Shown here: in pieces, positions 26,842 through 36,585 of the stretch
Position numbering within the stretch: position 1 is the first letter of the stretch
How the letters are laid out: each line of letters starts with the position of its first letter
Assembly: GCA_934457095.1 (NCBI GenBank)
Contig: CAKSHJ010000002.1
Coordinates: 69,441-133,440 of the forward strand
Source of the DNA: an uncultured Eubacteriales bacterium
Lineage (GTDB): Bacteria; Bacillota; Clostridia; Oscillospirales; Acutalibacteraceae
Direction: 5' to 3'
DNA: 64,000 bases
The notes under the pieces: generated by a model
Seen by the model: the letters and a program-made list of their open reading frames with translations, nothing else
Told to the model about the DNA's origin: nothing
Databases searched by the model: none
Program-made: the position numbers and the translations under genes

Positions 26842-29496
26842 GTGGCACAGCGAACAAATAAAAATTCGGCCAAACGGCAATCAAAACAAAATACCAATAC
26901 CAAGACACAGCAAGGGTATAAACAACGCAATCAACTGGTGGCGGTTTTGCTGTTTGCTTTTTCCGTATTTTTGGGCTGTCTTGTGTGCATTGGCGGAGAA
27001 AGCGCATGGCTGTGGATGCATAATGCCTTTTTGGGACTGTTTGGCATTATGTCTTTGGCATGGCCCGTTTTGCTGTGCTACATATCCATTGTGATTGCTT
27101 TTGGTAAAACCCAGTCAAGAGCCGTTTCACGCATTGTTATGACGGTTATTTTAATCATTGTGCTGTGCGCCACGGTTTATATTTATACCGTACCCGAATC
27201 GCAGCATAAATCTCCGTTTACCGAAAATATGAGCCAACTATATACCCAAGGCTCACAAAATTCCGGTGCAGGCATATTCAGCGGTCTGTTTGGTATTCCG
27301 ATTGTTTCTATTCTGGGCTTTACCGGGGCTAAAATTATTATTGTTATCATATTATTTGTTATGCTTATGGTACTCACCGGCATGACTCTGCCCAGTTTGG
27401 TTCATGCCTTTACAAGACCCGCTGCTAAAGTTGCCGGAAATCTTTCTCAGGCAAAACAACGCCGCGCCGAGGAATTTGCCCATGAGCAGGAGCAAGTCCC
27501 GTCTCCGGGTAGCAGCGACGCGCCCATTGACATTGCGTTGGACGACGATGAAATTCCGGCATATATGCAGTACCGGCAAAAGCCGGAGCAGGGCGGTAAA
27601 AGCGAGAAGTTAAAAAAATTAGAGCGTGTTTTCCATTTTGGGCAAGCCGCGCAGGAAGAGCAGCCGGATAAACTGGACTTTTTAGAAGTGGAAATTGAGG
27701 GTGCGGGGCAAAAACCGCCCGTTATGCGTGTAGATACCCCTCCGTGGGAGGAGACAAAGCCGCAGCGGCGCTCGCAAATTGACATTCCATTGGATGATAT
27801 GGAGGATATGCCGGTTTTGCAGGAGAAAGAAGCGTCGCAGGTTTCCGAGTTGTCAAAAGAGCCTGTTGTGCCGCAGGCAGATGCACAAACGGCAGCCGAT
27901 GCCGCAGCTTTTGCCGCAAAGGCCATGGAAAAAGCCAATTCCGATACAGCGGCGTCTTTGGTGCAGGCGCAGGGTACAGGCAAAAGCGCTTATCAATTTC
28001 CGCCGGTTTCGATGCTGGAGGCCAGCAAGGAATTAGATACGCGCAATGCCACCCGTGAGTTGCAGGTCAATGGTCAAATGCTGGTGGAAACGCTCAAAAG
28101 CTTTGGTGTGCAGACCAAAATTTTAGACATTAGCCGCGGACCTGCCGTTACTCGTTACGAATTACAGCCGGCCGCCGGTGTTAAAATCAGTAAAATTACC
28201 AATTTAGCCGACGATATTGCTATGAATTTGGCCGCTTCGGGCGTGCGTATTGAAGCGCCGATTCCCGGCAAGGCCGCCGTGGGCATTGAGGTGCCTAACA
28301 AACAAGTCGGTGTGGTGCGTATGCGCGATTTAGTTGAATCCAACAGTTTTTGCGCAGCAAAAAGCAAGCTCACCGTTGCCTTAGGCAGAGACATTTCCGG
28401 CAAGGTGACTGTTGCCGACCTTGCCAAAATGCCGCATTTGCTTATTGCGGGCTCTACGGGTTCGGGTAAGTCGGTGTGCATCAACTCGCTGATTATCAGT
28501 CTGCTTTACAAGGCAACGCCTGATGAGGTTCGCTTTTTAATGGTAGACCCCAAGGTGGTCGAGTTGGGCATTTATAACGGCATTCCGCATTTACTGGTGC
28601 CGGTGGTAACCGACCCTCGTAAGGCGGCCGGTGCATTGGGCTGGGCCGTTACCGAAATGCTCAATCGCTATAAAATGTTCGCAGATAACAATGTGCGTGA
28701 TTTAGCCTCGTTCAACCGTTTGATTGGCGATAAGGACGAATTTGTGCGCGATGACGGCGTTACTTTAAAGAAAATGCCGCAGATTGTCATTATCATAGAC
28801 GAACTTGCAGACCTGATGATGGCGGCGCCCAATGAGGTAGAGGATTCTATCTGTCGTTTGGCGCAAATGGCTCGCGCTGCCGGTATGCATTTGGTGATTG
28901 CGACTCAGCGACCCTCTGTGGATGTCATTACCGGTATCATTAAAGCCAATATTCCAAGCCGTATTGCTTTTGCGGTTTCCTCGCAAATCGATTCCCGAAC
29001 CATTTTGGATATGGGCGGAGCCGAAAAATTGCTCGGTCGGGGAGATATGCTATTTGCACCTATGGGTACTCCAAAGCCGCAGCGCGTACAGGGTTGCTAT
29101 GTGGACGACCGTGAAGTGGAATCTATTGTAGGCTTTGTGAAAAAGTTGCAGCCTATGGAATATGACCGGTCGGTAATGGAGGGCATTGAGAAAAACGCCG
29201 TACTTGAGAAAGGGAAAGGTGAGGAGGATACAAGCGGAACAAAAAGCACTGACCCGATGATAGATGAAGCGATTAAATGCGTGGTTGAGGCAGGACAAGC
29301 ATCGACTTCTCTGCTGCAAAGACGACTGCATTTCGGCTATGCAAGAGCCGGTCGTCTCATTGACGAAATGGAGCAAATGGGCATTGTGGGGCCGCACGAG
29401 GGCTCAAAACCCAGACAGGTGCTCATTACCTATCAGCAATGGCTGGAGATGACCATGCAGAAAAATGACGCTGCCAATGAAGAACCGCAGGCGTAA
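26842..29496 (+). CDS. ftsK: DNA translocase FtsK/SpoIIIE
   Basis: An 884-residue translocase that pumps chromosomal DNA through the division or sporulation septum. About four membrane helices occupy residues 30-170, followed by an acidic, low-complexity linker. The motor has GSTGSGKSVCINS near residue 537 and PQIVIIIDELADLMM. The C-terminal gamma winged helix (ASTSLLQRRLHFGYARAGRLIDEM) recognises polar sequences. GTG 26842 with AGAGGTG upstream gives the best N terminus; the reading frame stays open 15 codons further upstream. Confidence 0.95.
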   Translation: MAQRTNKNSAKRQSKQNTNTKTQQGYKQRNQLVAVLLFAFSVFLGCLVCIGGESAWLWMHNAFLGLFGIMSLAWPVLLCYISIVIAFGKTQSRAVSRIVMTVILIIVLCATVYIYTVPESQHKSPFTENMSQLYTQGSQNSGAGIFSGLFGIPIVSILGFTGAKIIIVIILFVMLMVLTGMTLPSLVHAFTRPAAKVAGNLSQAKQRRAEEFAHEQEQVPSPGSSDAPIDIALDDDEIPAYMQYRQKPEQGGKSEKLKKLERVFHFGQAAQEEQPDKLDFLEVEIEGAGQKPPVMRVDTPPWEETKPQRRSQIDIPLDDMEDMPVLQEKEASQVSELSKEPVVPQADAQTAADAAAFAAKAMEKANSDTAASLVQAQGTGKSAYQFPPVSMLEASKELDTRNATRELQVNGQMLVETLKSFGVQTKILDISRGPAVTRYELQPAAGVKISKITNLADDIAMNLAASGVRIEAPIPGKAAVGIEVPNKQVGVVRMRDLVESNSFCAAKSKLTVALGRDISGKVTVADLAKMPHLLIAGSTGSGKSVCINSLIISLLYKATPDEVRFLMVDPKVVELGIYNGIPHLLVPVVTDPRKAAGALGWAVTEMLNRYKMFADNNVRDLASFNRLIGDKDEFVRDDGVTLKKMPQIVIIIDELADLMMAAPNEVEDSICRLAQMARAAGMHLVIATQRPSVDVITGIIKANIPSRIAFAVSSQIDSRTILDMGGAEKLLGRGDMLFAPMGTPKPQRVQGCYVDDREVESIVGFVKKLQPMEYDRSVMEGIEKNAVLEKGKGEEDTSGTKSTDPMIDEAIKCVVEAGQASTSLLQRRLHFGYARAGRLIDEMEQMGIVGPHEGSKPRQVLITYQQWLEMTMQKNDAANEEPQA

Positions 29497-29514
29497 TCCG
29501 AGAGGTGGAGACAG

Positions 29515-31389
29515 ATGGCATTTTTGCCGATGACAAAAAAGGAAACAGAGCGGTTAGGCTGGGAACACCCCGATTTTGTACTGGTAACGGGAGATGCCTA
29601 TGTGGATCACCCGACCTTTGGCGTTGCGATTATTTCTCGTTTGCTGGAAAGCCACGGTTATCAGATTGCAATTCTGGCGCAGCCCGATTGGAGGACAAAC
29701 CGAGAGTTTACCCGCTTTGGCAAGCCGAAATTCGGGTTTATGGTCACGGCGGGTAACATTGACTCTATGGTAGCGCATTATACCGCCGCGCGTAAAAAGC
29801 GCAGTCAGGATTTGTATTCTCCGGGGGGTAAGACCGGCAAACGACCCGACCGTGCCGTTACGGTATACACCAAGAAAATAAAGGAAATTTACCCCGATTC
29901 TCCCGTGGTGATTGCAGGGCTGGAGGCCTCTTTGCGGCGCTTTGCCCATTATGACTATTGGGACGATTGCATTCACCCGTCTTTGCTGATTTCCTCCGGT
30001 GCGGATTTGCTTTCTTTTGGTATGGGGGAGCGCCAGACGGTGGAAATTGCAAACCGCCTGAAAAACGGAGAGCCGATTTCTTCCATGACGGACATTAAGG
30101 GAACTTGTTATGCCGTACCCGCAGCGCAATATGAGCCCGGTCCGGCCGTGGAATGCCCAAGTTATGAGCAGGTGTGTGCCTCCAAACGGGAATATGCGAT
30201 TTCCTGTCGCAAGCAGCAGGACGAGCAGGATGCCGTGCGGGAAAAAAGGGTGATTCAGCGTCATGGAGACCGTATTTTGGTGCAAAATCCACCGCAGCCG
30301 CCGCTTACACAGGAGGAATTTGACAGGGTATATGAACTGCCGTATGAACGGGCGTATCACCCGAGCTATGAGCAGCAGGGAGGCGTGCCGGCTATTTTGG
30401 AGGTGGAATTTTCCATTACGCATAACCGAGGCTGCTACGGCGCGTGTAATTTTTGCTCCATTGCCTTTCACCAGGGAAGAGAGATTACCGCACGCAGTAA
30501 GGCCTCGGTGATAAAAGAGGCCAAACTGCTTACGCAAATGCCCAATTTTAAGGGTTATATTCACGATGTGGGCGGCCCTACCGCCAATTTCAGAGGCATT
30601 TCCTGTGACAAACAAATCAAGCATGGTCTGTGCAAGGCCAAAAAATGCTTAGCGCCTACGCCTTGTAAGCTACTTAAGGTAGACCACTCGGAATACCTGC
30701 AAATATTAAGAGAATTACGCACTTTGCCCAAAGTGAAAAAGGTATTTGTACGCTCCGGCGTGCGCTATGACTACCTCATGCAGGACTCTGATGAAAGCTT
30801 CTTCCGGGAGCTGGTACAGTATCATGTCAGCGGTCAGCTTAAGGTGGCGCCCGAGCATTGCTCTGCCAATGTGCTTGACCACATGGGTAAGCCGCATATA
30901 GAGGTTTACAAGGCGTTTCAGAAGCGGTTTTACCAAATAACAAAGGCTGCAGGCAAAGAACAATATTTGGTGCCGTATTTAATGTCCTCGCACCCGGGCA
31001 GCACTCTCAAAGACGCCGTGGCGCTTGCGTTATTTTTAAAGCAGGAACGCCTACGTCCTGAGCAGGTACAGGACTTTTATCCCACGCCCGGAACCATTTC
31101 CACCTGTATGTTCTATACCGAGTTAGACCCGTATACCCTGCAAAAGGTATACGTGCCCAAAACCGACAGGGAAAAAGCTATGCAGCGGGCGTTGCTGCAA
31201 TATTTTAACCAGAAAAATCAAGCGTTGGTTATACAGGCGTTAAAAGCCGCGGGGCGTACAGATTTGATTGGAAATGACGCAAAGTGTTTGGTGCGCCCAT
31301 TACAGGAACAACGAGGCGTACCCGGCGGAAAAAGGAAACGCAGTCCGCAGAGGAATATTCACCCCAAAAAGACAAAAAAAGAACGCTGA
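29515..31389 (+). CDS. YgiQ family radical SAM protein
   Basis: A 624-residue protein with the family N terminus (VLVTGDAYVDHPTFGVAII) and the radical SAM cluster motif in NRGCYGACNFCSIAFHQGR (CxxxCxxC). VRSGVRYDYL and KVAPEHCSANVLDHMGKP follow. A basic C-terminal tail ends the protein. The reaction of the family is not established. It begins 18 bases after ftsK and precedes a DUF3006 gene, so it may be co-transcribed. Confidence 0.92.
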   Translation: MAFLPMTKKETERLGWEHPDFVLVTGDAYVDHPTFGVAIISRLLESHGYQIAILAQPDWRTNREFTRFGKPKFGFMVTAGNIDSMVAHYTAARKKRSQDLYSPGGKTGKRPDRAVTVYTKKIKEIYPDSPVVIAGLEASLRRFAHYDYWDDCIHPSLLISSGADLLSFGMGERQTVEIANRLKNGEPISSMTDIKGTCYAVPAAQYEPGPAVECPSYEQVCASKREYAISCRKQQDEQDAVREKRVIQRHGDRILVQNPPQPPLTQEEFDRVYELPYERAYHPSYEQQGGVPAILEVEFSITHNRGCYGACNFCSIAFHQGREITARSKASVIKEAKLLTQMPNFKGYIHDVGGPTANFRGISCDKQIKHGLCKAKKCLAPTPCKLLKVDHSEYLQILRELRTLPKVKKVFVRSGVRYDYLMQDSDESFFRELVQYHVSGQLKVAPEHCSANVLDHMGKPHIEVYKAFQKRFYQITKAAGKEQYLVPYLMSSHPGSTLKDAVALALFLKQERLRPEQVQDFYPTPGTISTCMFYTELDPYTLQKVYVPKTDREKAMQRALLQYFNQKNQALVIQALKAAGRTDLIGNDAKCLVRPLQEQRGVPGGKRKRSPQRNIHPKKTKKER

Positions 31390-31412
31390 TTCCGATATAG
31401 GGAGGGAGACTT

Positions 31413-31634
31413 ATGAGTAAAAGAATAGTGATTGACCGCTTTGAGGGCATCTTTGCAATTTGTGAGGACAAGGAGCAAAAGCTGTTTGCCATAGAAATTG
31501 CAGAGCTGCCGCAAGGAGCAAAGGAGGGTCATGTGCTGGAAATTAAAGACGACGGCACATTGGTACTGGACCAAACAGAAACCGATTTGCGCCGCGCAAA
31601 AAATGCAAAGCTACAAAAGGATTTATGGAAATAA
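31413..31634 (+). CDS. DUF3006 domain protein
   Basis: A 73-residue protein beginning KRIVIDRFEGIFAICED with PQGAKEGHVLEI in the middle and DQTETDLRRAKNAKL at the end. This is the characteristic pattern of DUF3006, a small beta-rich domain of unknown role. AGGGAGG precedes ATG 31413. Confidence 0.85.
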   Translation: MSKRIVIDRFEGIFAICEDKEQKLFAIEIAELPQGAKEGHVLEIKDDGTLVLDQTETDLRRAKNAKLQKDLWK

Positions 31635-31659
31635 TGCACGATTTTAGGAGGATGACATT

Positions 31660-32826
31660 ATGTTAGGAAATTTCAGCTATTCCAACCCCACAAAATTGTA
31701 TTTCGGACAGGATTCGCTGGCTTACCTAAACGATGAACTTGCAAAATACGGACCCAATATTATGTTGTGTTACGGCGGCGGTTCCATTAAAAAGAACGGT
31801 ATTTATCAGCAGGTGATTGAGATTCTGCACGCAAATCACAAAACTGTTTTTGAGGACCCCGGCGTTATGCCTAACCCTACAGTGGAAAAGCTTTATGAGG
31901 GCTGTAAAATTGCGAAGGACAACCAAGTCGATTTGATTCTTGCCGTGGGCGGCGGCTCGGTGTGCGACTATGCAAAGGCAGTGTCGGTTTCGGCGCACTG
32001 CAAGGAGGACCCGTGGGAAAAATATTACCTGCGCATGGAGGACGTGGATAACAAGATTATTCCTGTGGGTTGCGTGCTGACAATGGTCGGTACCGGCTCG
32101 GAGATGAACGGCGGCGCCGTAATTACCAATCATGCGCAAAAGCGAAAAATCGGACATGTATTTAGCGACCGGGTATTTCCCAAATTTTCTGTTTTGAACC
32201 CCACCTTTACCTATACGCTACCCAAATATCAAATGGTTGCCGGTATTTACGATGCATTTAACCATATTACCGAGCAGTATTTTTCCGGGCAGGATGACAA
32301 TACCTCCGACTACCTTGCCGAGGGCCTGATGAAATCATTGATTCACGCAAGCCGCATTGCCGTAAAGGAGCCTGAAAATTATGAGGCGCGCAGTAATATT
32401 ATGTGGGCGGCAACTTGGGCGCTCAATACGCTGATTTCCAAAGGGAAGTCCACCGACTGGATGGTGCATATGCTCGGTCAGTCGGTCGGGGCGTATACCG
32501 ATGCCACGCATGGTATGACGCTTGCGGCGGTTTCTATGGCGTATTACCGGCATATTTGCCCATATGGCCTGCAAAAATTTGCGCGCTTTGCGGTAAATGT
32601 ATGGGGCGTTGACGCTGCCGGTAAAAAAGATGAGCAAATTGCAGCCGAGGGTCTTGGGTGCATGGAAAGCTGGATGCATGAACTGGGTCTTGTGATGCAT
32701 TTGAAGGATTTGGGCGTTACTGAGGAGATGATAGACGGCATTACCAAGGGCACATTTTTGATGCAGGGCGGGTATAAGCCGCTGACACCCGATGAGGTTT
32801 CCGCTATTTTAAAGGAAAGTATGTGA
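31660..32826 (+). CDS. Iron-containing alcohol dehydrogenase (BdhA/YqhD-like)
   Basis: A 388-residue group III alcohol dehydrogenase. The nucleotide-binding GGGS is in VGGGSVCDYAKAVS and the metal-binding Asp and His residues are in GIYDAFNHITEQYF, VHMLGQSVGAYTDATHGM. The N terminus NPTKLYFGQDSL is typical of butanol dehydrogenase-like enzymes, which reduce aldehydes with NADPH or NADH during fermentation. Exact substrate is unknown. AGGAGG precedes ATG 31660. Confidence 0.92.
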   Translation: MLGNFSYSNPTKLYFGQDSLAYLNDELAKYGPNIMLCYGGGSIKKNGIYQQVIEILHANHKTVFEDPGVMPNPTVEKLYEGCKIAKDNQVDLILAVGGGSVCDYAKAVSVSAHCKEDPWEKYYLRMEDVDNKIIPVGCVLTMVGTGSEMNGGAVITNHAQKRKIGHVFSDRVFPKFSVLNPTFTYTLPKYQMVAGIYDAFNHITEQYFSGQDDNTSDYLAEGLMKSLIHASRIAVKEPENYEARSNIMWAATWALNTLISKGKSTDWMVHMLGQSVGAYTDATHGMTLAAVSMAYYRHICPYGLQKFARFAVNVWGVDAAGKKDEQIAAEGLGCMESWMHELGLVMHLKDLGVTEEMIDGITKGTFLMQGGYKPLTPDEVSAILKESM

Positions 32827-32894
32827 ATATGATTTTATGAACAGAGCACTTTCTATTGTAGAGAGCGCTCTGTAATTTTTTTACGGTAAAAAGG

Positions 32895-32950
32895 TTGACT
32901 TTTCGAAAATGGGTGCATATAATAAACACATGAACAATTATTCATATGAA
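32895..32950 (+). promoter_or_regulatory. Promoter and ArsR/SmtB-type operator of the metal-efflux genes
   Basis: TTGACT (32895-32900) and TATAAT (32918-32923) are 17 bases apart. TGAACAATTATTCA (32931-32944) and an overlapping ATTCATATGAAT (32939-32950) are inverted repeats at and after the transcription start. They match the TGAA-n6-TTCA operator type used by ArsR/SmtB repressors. Confidence 0.85.
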
Positions 32951-32966
32951 TAGAGGTGAGAGTCAT

Positions 32967-33332
32967 ATGGGGCGTAATCATGTCTCAAAAGAATCCTGTG
33001 ACGGAATGCATCCGCATGCAAAAGCCATAGAAGCTTTGGAGCAGGAGATGCCGCGGGAGGAAATTCTTTATGACTTGGCTGAGCTGTTTAAGGTGTTTGG
33101 TGATTCCACGCGCATTAAAATTCTGTATGTGCTGTTCCAGTCAGAGATGTGCGTATGCGACATTGCCCGGCTACTCAATATGAGTCAGTCCGCGATTTCT
33201 CACCAATTGCGCGTGTTAAAGCAGGCGCAGTTGGTCAAGTACCGCAGGGAGGGCAAAACCGTATTCTATGCGCTGGCGGATGCCCATGTGCAAACTATTT
33301 TAAATCAAGGTTTGGAACATATCGAAGAATGA
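32967..33332 (+). CDS. ArsR/SmtB-family metal-responsive repressor (CadC/CzrA-like)
   Basis: A 121-residue winged-helix repressor. It has both metal-site types of the family: an N-terminal cysteine plus EMCVCDIA (alpha-3N, CadC-like) and DAHVQTILNQGLEHIEE (alpha-5 site, D-x-H-10-H-x-x-E). Recognition helix MSQSAISHQLRVLKQA is typical. ATG 32967 with AGAGGTGA upstream is preferred over ATG 32946. It heads an operon with an HMA protein and a P1B ATPase and likely senses Zn, Cd or Pb. Confidence 0.9.
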   Translation: MGRNHVSKESCDGMHPHAKAIEALEQEMPREEILYDLAELFKVFGDSTRIKILYVLFQSEMCVCDIARLLNMSQSAISHQLRVLKQAQLVKYRREGKTVFYALADAHVQTILNQGLEHIEE

Positions 33333-33347
33333 TGAACGGAGGGCTAT

Positions 33348-33575
33348 ATGATGAAAAAAATATACTTATTAGAAAACTTAGACTGTGCCAATTGCGCCGC
33401 AAAAATGGAGGATGCCGTTGGCAAAATAGACGGCGTAGAAAGCGTTTCCATTAACTTTTTGACGCAAAAAATGGTGCTCAGGGCAGACGAAAACCTCATA
33501 GAAGATATTTTTGCGCAGGCAGAAAAAGCCATGAAAAAAATTGAACCGGATGTTCAGGTAAAACCCAAAGCGTAA
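33348..33575 (+). CDS. HMA-domain metal-binding protein
   Basis: A 75-residue single heavy-metal-associated domain with the metal-binding loop LDCANCAAKME and the expected beta-alpha-beta pattern ending in ADENLIEDIF. It is probably a soluble metallochaperone for the ATPase encoded 12 bases downstream, whose own N terminus lacks such a domain. Aspartate before the CxxC (DCANC) is the type often seen in Zn/Cd exporters. Confidence 0.9.
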   Translation: MMKKIYLLENLDCANCAAKMEDAVGKIDGVESVSINFLTQKMVLRADENLIEDIFAQAEKAMKKIEPDVQVKPKA

Positions 33576-33587
33576 GGAGGCGTAACC

Positions 33588-35456
33588 ATGCTGAAAAAAA
33601 GATTGGTGCGTCTATCGGCGGGTGCGGCCGTTTATGTTGCCGCCATTTTCGTTGACCTGTTTACCAAAATCAATCCGTGGGTGATGCTGGGCATTTATTT
33701 ATTGGCGTTTTTTGTGATTGGCGCAGACGTTATTTACAAAGCCGTGCGCAACATTGTAAAGGGCCAAATTTTTGACGAAAACTTTTTAATGCTGATTGCC
33801 TCGGTGGGCGCGTTTGTGTTGCAGGATTACCGCGAGGCCGTTGCGGTCATGTTGTTTTATCAAATCGGAGAGCTGTTTCAGGCGTATGCGGTGAATCGTT
33901 CCCGCAAGTCTATTTCGGAACTGATGGATATTGCGCCGGAATTTGCAAATGTCATGCGGAACGGAAAACTGGAAACGGTAGACCCGGAGGAGGTTTGTAT
34001 CGGGGAAAGTATTGTGGTAAAGCCGGGCGAAAAAATTCCGCTGGACGGCGTTGTGACCGAGGGCGCCTCTTTTTTGGACGCTTCTGCTTTAACGGGCGAG
34101 TCTTTGCCGCAGGAGATACACCCGGAGGATACGGTTCTGAGCGGGTGTATCAATACCTCGGGTGTGCTGACCGTTCGTGTTACCAGAGAATATGAGGATT
34201 CTACCGTTGCCAAAATTTTGGACCTTGTAGAAAATGCTGCTGCCAAAAAGGCCGATACCGAGCATTTTATTACCAAATTTGCAAAATATTATACGCCCGG
34301 TGTCGTTATTGCCGCGGTATTGCTGGCGGTATTGCCGCCGTTGTTTTTGGGCATCGGCTCTGCCGCGGTGTGGGGAGAGTGGTTACACCGTGCCTTGACT
34401 TTTTTGGTTATTTCCTGTCCGTGCGCGTTGGTGATTTCCATTCCGCTGGGCTTTTTCGGCGGAATCGGCGGCGCTTCCAAGTGGGGTGTGCTGGTCAAGG
34501 GCGGCAACTATTTGGAGGCGCTTTCCAAAGCGGAAATTGCCGTATTTGACAAAACCGGTACACTCACAAAGGGTACTTTTTCCGTTACTGAAATTTGTCC
34601 GCATAAAATTACCGCGGAGGAATTGCTGGAGACAGCGGCATATGTCGAATACCATTCCAATCATCCCATAGCAAAGTCGATTGAAAAGGCTTACGGCAAA
34701 GAAATTGACCCAAGCCGCCTGAGCGGTGCAGAGGAAATTGCGGGGCATGGTATTGCCGTAACATTTGACGGGAAAATCGTATATGCCGGCAATGCCAAAT
34801 TGATGCAGAGGCAAAATATTGCTTTTACGCCCACGCAGAGCATTGGAACCGTGGTTTATGTTGCGGCAGAAAATGAATATATGGGCTATTTGCTGATTAA
34901 CGATGAGTTAAAGGACGATGCAAAAACCGCCATTGCCGCGTTAAAACGCATGGGTGTGAAAAAAACGGTGATGCTCACCGGAGACCGCAGGGTGGTTGCC
35001 GAGCATGTTGCGCAGGAATTGGGCATAGACGAGGTGCATGCCGAGTTGCTTCCGGGTGACAAGGTGATGCAAATGGAGCGGTTGTTTGCCGAGAAAAGTA
35101 AAAAAGGCAAACTGATTTTTGTGGGGGACGGCATGAACGACGCACCCGTGCTGGCAAGAGCCGATATTGGAATTGCCATGGGCGCCTTGGGCTCGGACGC
35201 CGCCATTGAGGCTGCCGACATTGTGATTATGAACGATAAACCTTCGCGCATTGCCACGGTGATGGGGATTTCTAAGAAAACCATTCGCATTGTGATACAG
35301 AATATTGTGTTGGCCTTTGTCATTAAGCTTGCGACCTTGGCTTTGGGTGCCTGGGGACTTGCTACACTGTGGGAGGCTGTTTTTGCCGATGTGGGCGTTG
35401 CCGTGCTGGCAATTTTAAACGCTGTGAGAGCGCTGCATTATAAGGAAACCGAATAA
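33588..35456 (+). CDS. P1B-type heavy metal ATPase (Zn/Cd exporter type)
   Basis: A 622-residue P-type ATPase. Eight membrane helices are expected, with the transport motif CPC in ISCPCALVISIPLGF. The phosphorylation motif is DKTGTLTKG, the actuator has LTGESLPQE, and the hinge has VGDGMNDAPVLARADIGIAMG. There is no N-terminal HMA domain; the preceding gene supplies one separately. With the CadC/CzrA-like repressor this suggests Zn, Cd, Pb or Co efflux. Confidence 0.94.
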   Translation: MLKKRLVRLSAGAAVYVAAIFVDLFTKINPWVMLGIYLLAFFVIGADVIYKAVRNIVKGQIFDENFLMLIASVGAFVLQDYREAVAVMLFYQIGELFQAYAVNRSRKSISELMDIAPEFANVMRNGKLETVDPEEVCIGESIVVKPGEKIPLDGVVTEGASFLDASALTGESLPQEIHPEDTVLSGCINTSGVLTVRVTREYEDSTVAKILDLVENAAAKKADTEHFITKFAKYYTPGVVIAAVLLAVLPPLFLGIGSAAVWGEWLHRALTFLVISCPCALVISIPLGFFGGIGGASKWGVLVKGGNYLEALSKAEIAVFDKTGTLTKGTFSVTEICPHKITAEELLETAAYVEYHSNHPIAKSIEKAYGKEIDPSRLSGAEEIAGHGIAVTFDGKIVYAGNAKLMQRQNIAFTPTQSIGTVVYVAAENEYMGYLLINDELKDDAKTAIAALKRMGVKKTVMLTGDRRVVAEHVAQELGIDEVHAELLPGDKVMQMERLFAEKSKKGKLIFVGDGMNDAPVLARADIGIAMGALGSDAAIEAADIVIMNDKPSRIATVMGISKKTIRIVIQNIVLAFVIKLATLALGAWGLATLWEAVFADVGVAVLAILNAVRALHYKETE

Positions 35457-35461
35457 AATTT

Positions 35462-35488
35462 GCCTCCGGCGTTTGTCGGAGGCTTTTT
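35462..35488 (+). terminator. Terminator of the metal-efflux operon
   Basis: GCCTCCG(gcgtttgt)CGGAGGC followed by TTTTT. Confidence 0.88.
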
Positions 35489-35565
35489 GTCCTCCAATAG
35501 GTCCGTCATACTTCGCGATTGGCTGCATATATATAAAACAGAAACAGCAACAGGAGCGTGAAGAA

Positions 35566-36585
35566 ATGGACAACGAGATTCACTATTTTATCAATTCCAA
35601 CAGCGCTAAAGGTTTTGTCAGCTTTTTTAAATCCAATTTCGGCCCGCTAGAGCAAATGATCAAGCTGGACAACTACCCTACGGCGGTTGTGCAGAGCATT
35701 ATAGAAAAAGCCGGTGTAATTGCTTGCGAAAAGGGCTATCGGCAGGAGATTATTCACAGCTGTATTGACAACAGCGTGGAGGGTATGATTTTGCCGCAGT
35801 TGAAAACCGGCTTGCTGAATATACCGGTGTATATTGACTATGGGTATTCGGTTTATAAATTGATGGAGAATGAAACGGTACGCCAAATGCAGCAGGCGCT
35901 TTCTCAGGCGCACGGCTATTTGAAAAAAGCGCTTGCCATTCACGATGAGTGGGAGAAAATTTACATTGCCAACATGAATTTTGCCAAAATGAATCAATTG
36001 ACCTCCGAGGTGATCTTAAAGCTGCTGGGCGGACATACCCAAAATAAAAAAGGCAGCAGTGTGAATCGTTTCTTTGGTGCGTCCACGGCGGACGGACCGG
36101 TGGATTATATAGAAAGCGTGACACAAACTGTTGGAAAACGCTACTTTATTAAGGGCAGACCCGGTACGGGCAAGTCTACTTTTTTAAAGAAAATTGCAGA
36201 GCGCGCGGTGACCAACGGCTATCATACGGAAATTTACCACTGTGCGTTTGACCCATCGAGCTTGGATTTGATTGTGATACGCGACTTGGATTTATGCCTG
36301 TTTGACAGTACGGCTCCGCACGAGCATTTTCCCAGCAGAGACAACGATGAGGTGATTGACATTTACAGTCAGGTAGTCAAGGCGAACACCGACGAAAGTC
36401 ACCGAGAAGAAATTACGCGGGTACAAAGCGCCTACAAAGAACAGGTTGCTCATGCGGCGGAATGTTTACAGCGGGCCAATGCTTGTAATCAGAGGCATCA
36501 GGCGGCGCTTACGGAGCAGATTGACAGTGCAAAATGTAAGCGTGCGGTGAACCGTGCAGTCATGAAATTGCTGAAAATTAAGTAA
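35566..36585 (+). CDS. PRK06851-like P-loop protein with a degenerate first half
   Basis: A 339-residue protein that begins with the PRK06851-like motif HYFINSNSAKGFVSFF. In that family two P-loop halves are usual. Here the first nucleotide site is lost (IKLDNYPTAVVQSI in its place), while the second is intact (FIKGRPGTGKSTFLKK, about residues 194-209), followed by CAFDPSSLDLIVIRDL and STAPHEHFP. Function is unknown. CAGGAG precedes ATG 35566. It stands alone between a terminator and the urease leader. Confidence 0.75.
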   Translation: MDNEIHYFINSNSAKGFVSFFKSNFGPLEQMIKLDNYPTAVVQSIIEKAGVIACEKGYRQEIIHSCIDNSVEGMILPQLKTGLLNIPVYIDYGYSVYKLMENETVRQMQQALSQAHGYLKKALAIHDEWEKIYIANMNFAKMNQLTSEVILKLLGGHTQNKKGSSVNRFFGASTADGPVDYIESVTQTVGKRYFIKGRPGTGKSTFLKKIAERAVTNGYHTEIYHCAFDPSSLDLIVIRDLDLCLFDSTAPHEHFPSRDNDEVIDIYSQVVKANTDESHREEITRVQSAYKEQVAHAAECLQRANACNQRHQAALTEQIDSAKCKRAVNRAVMKLLKIK

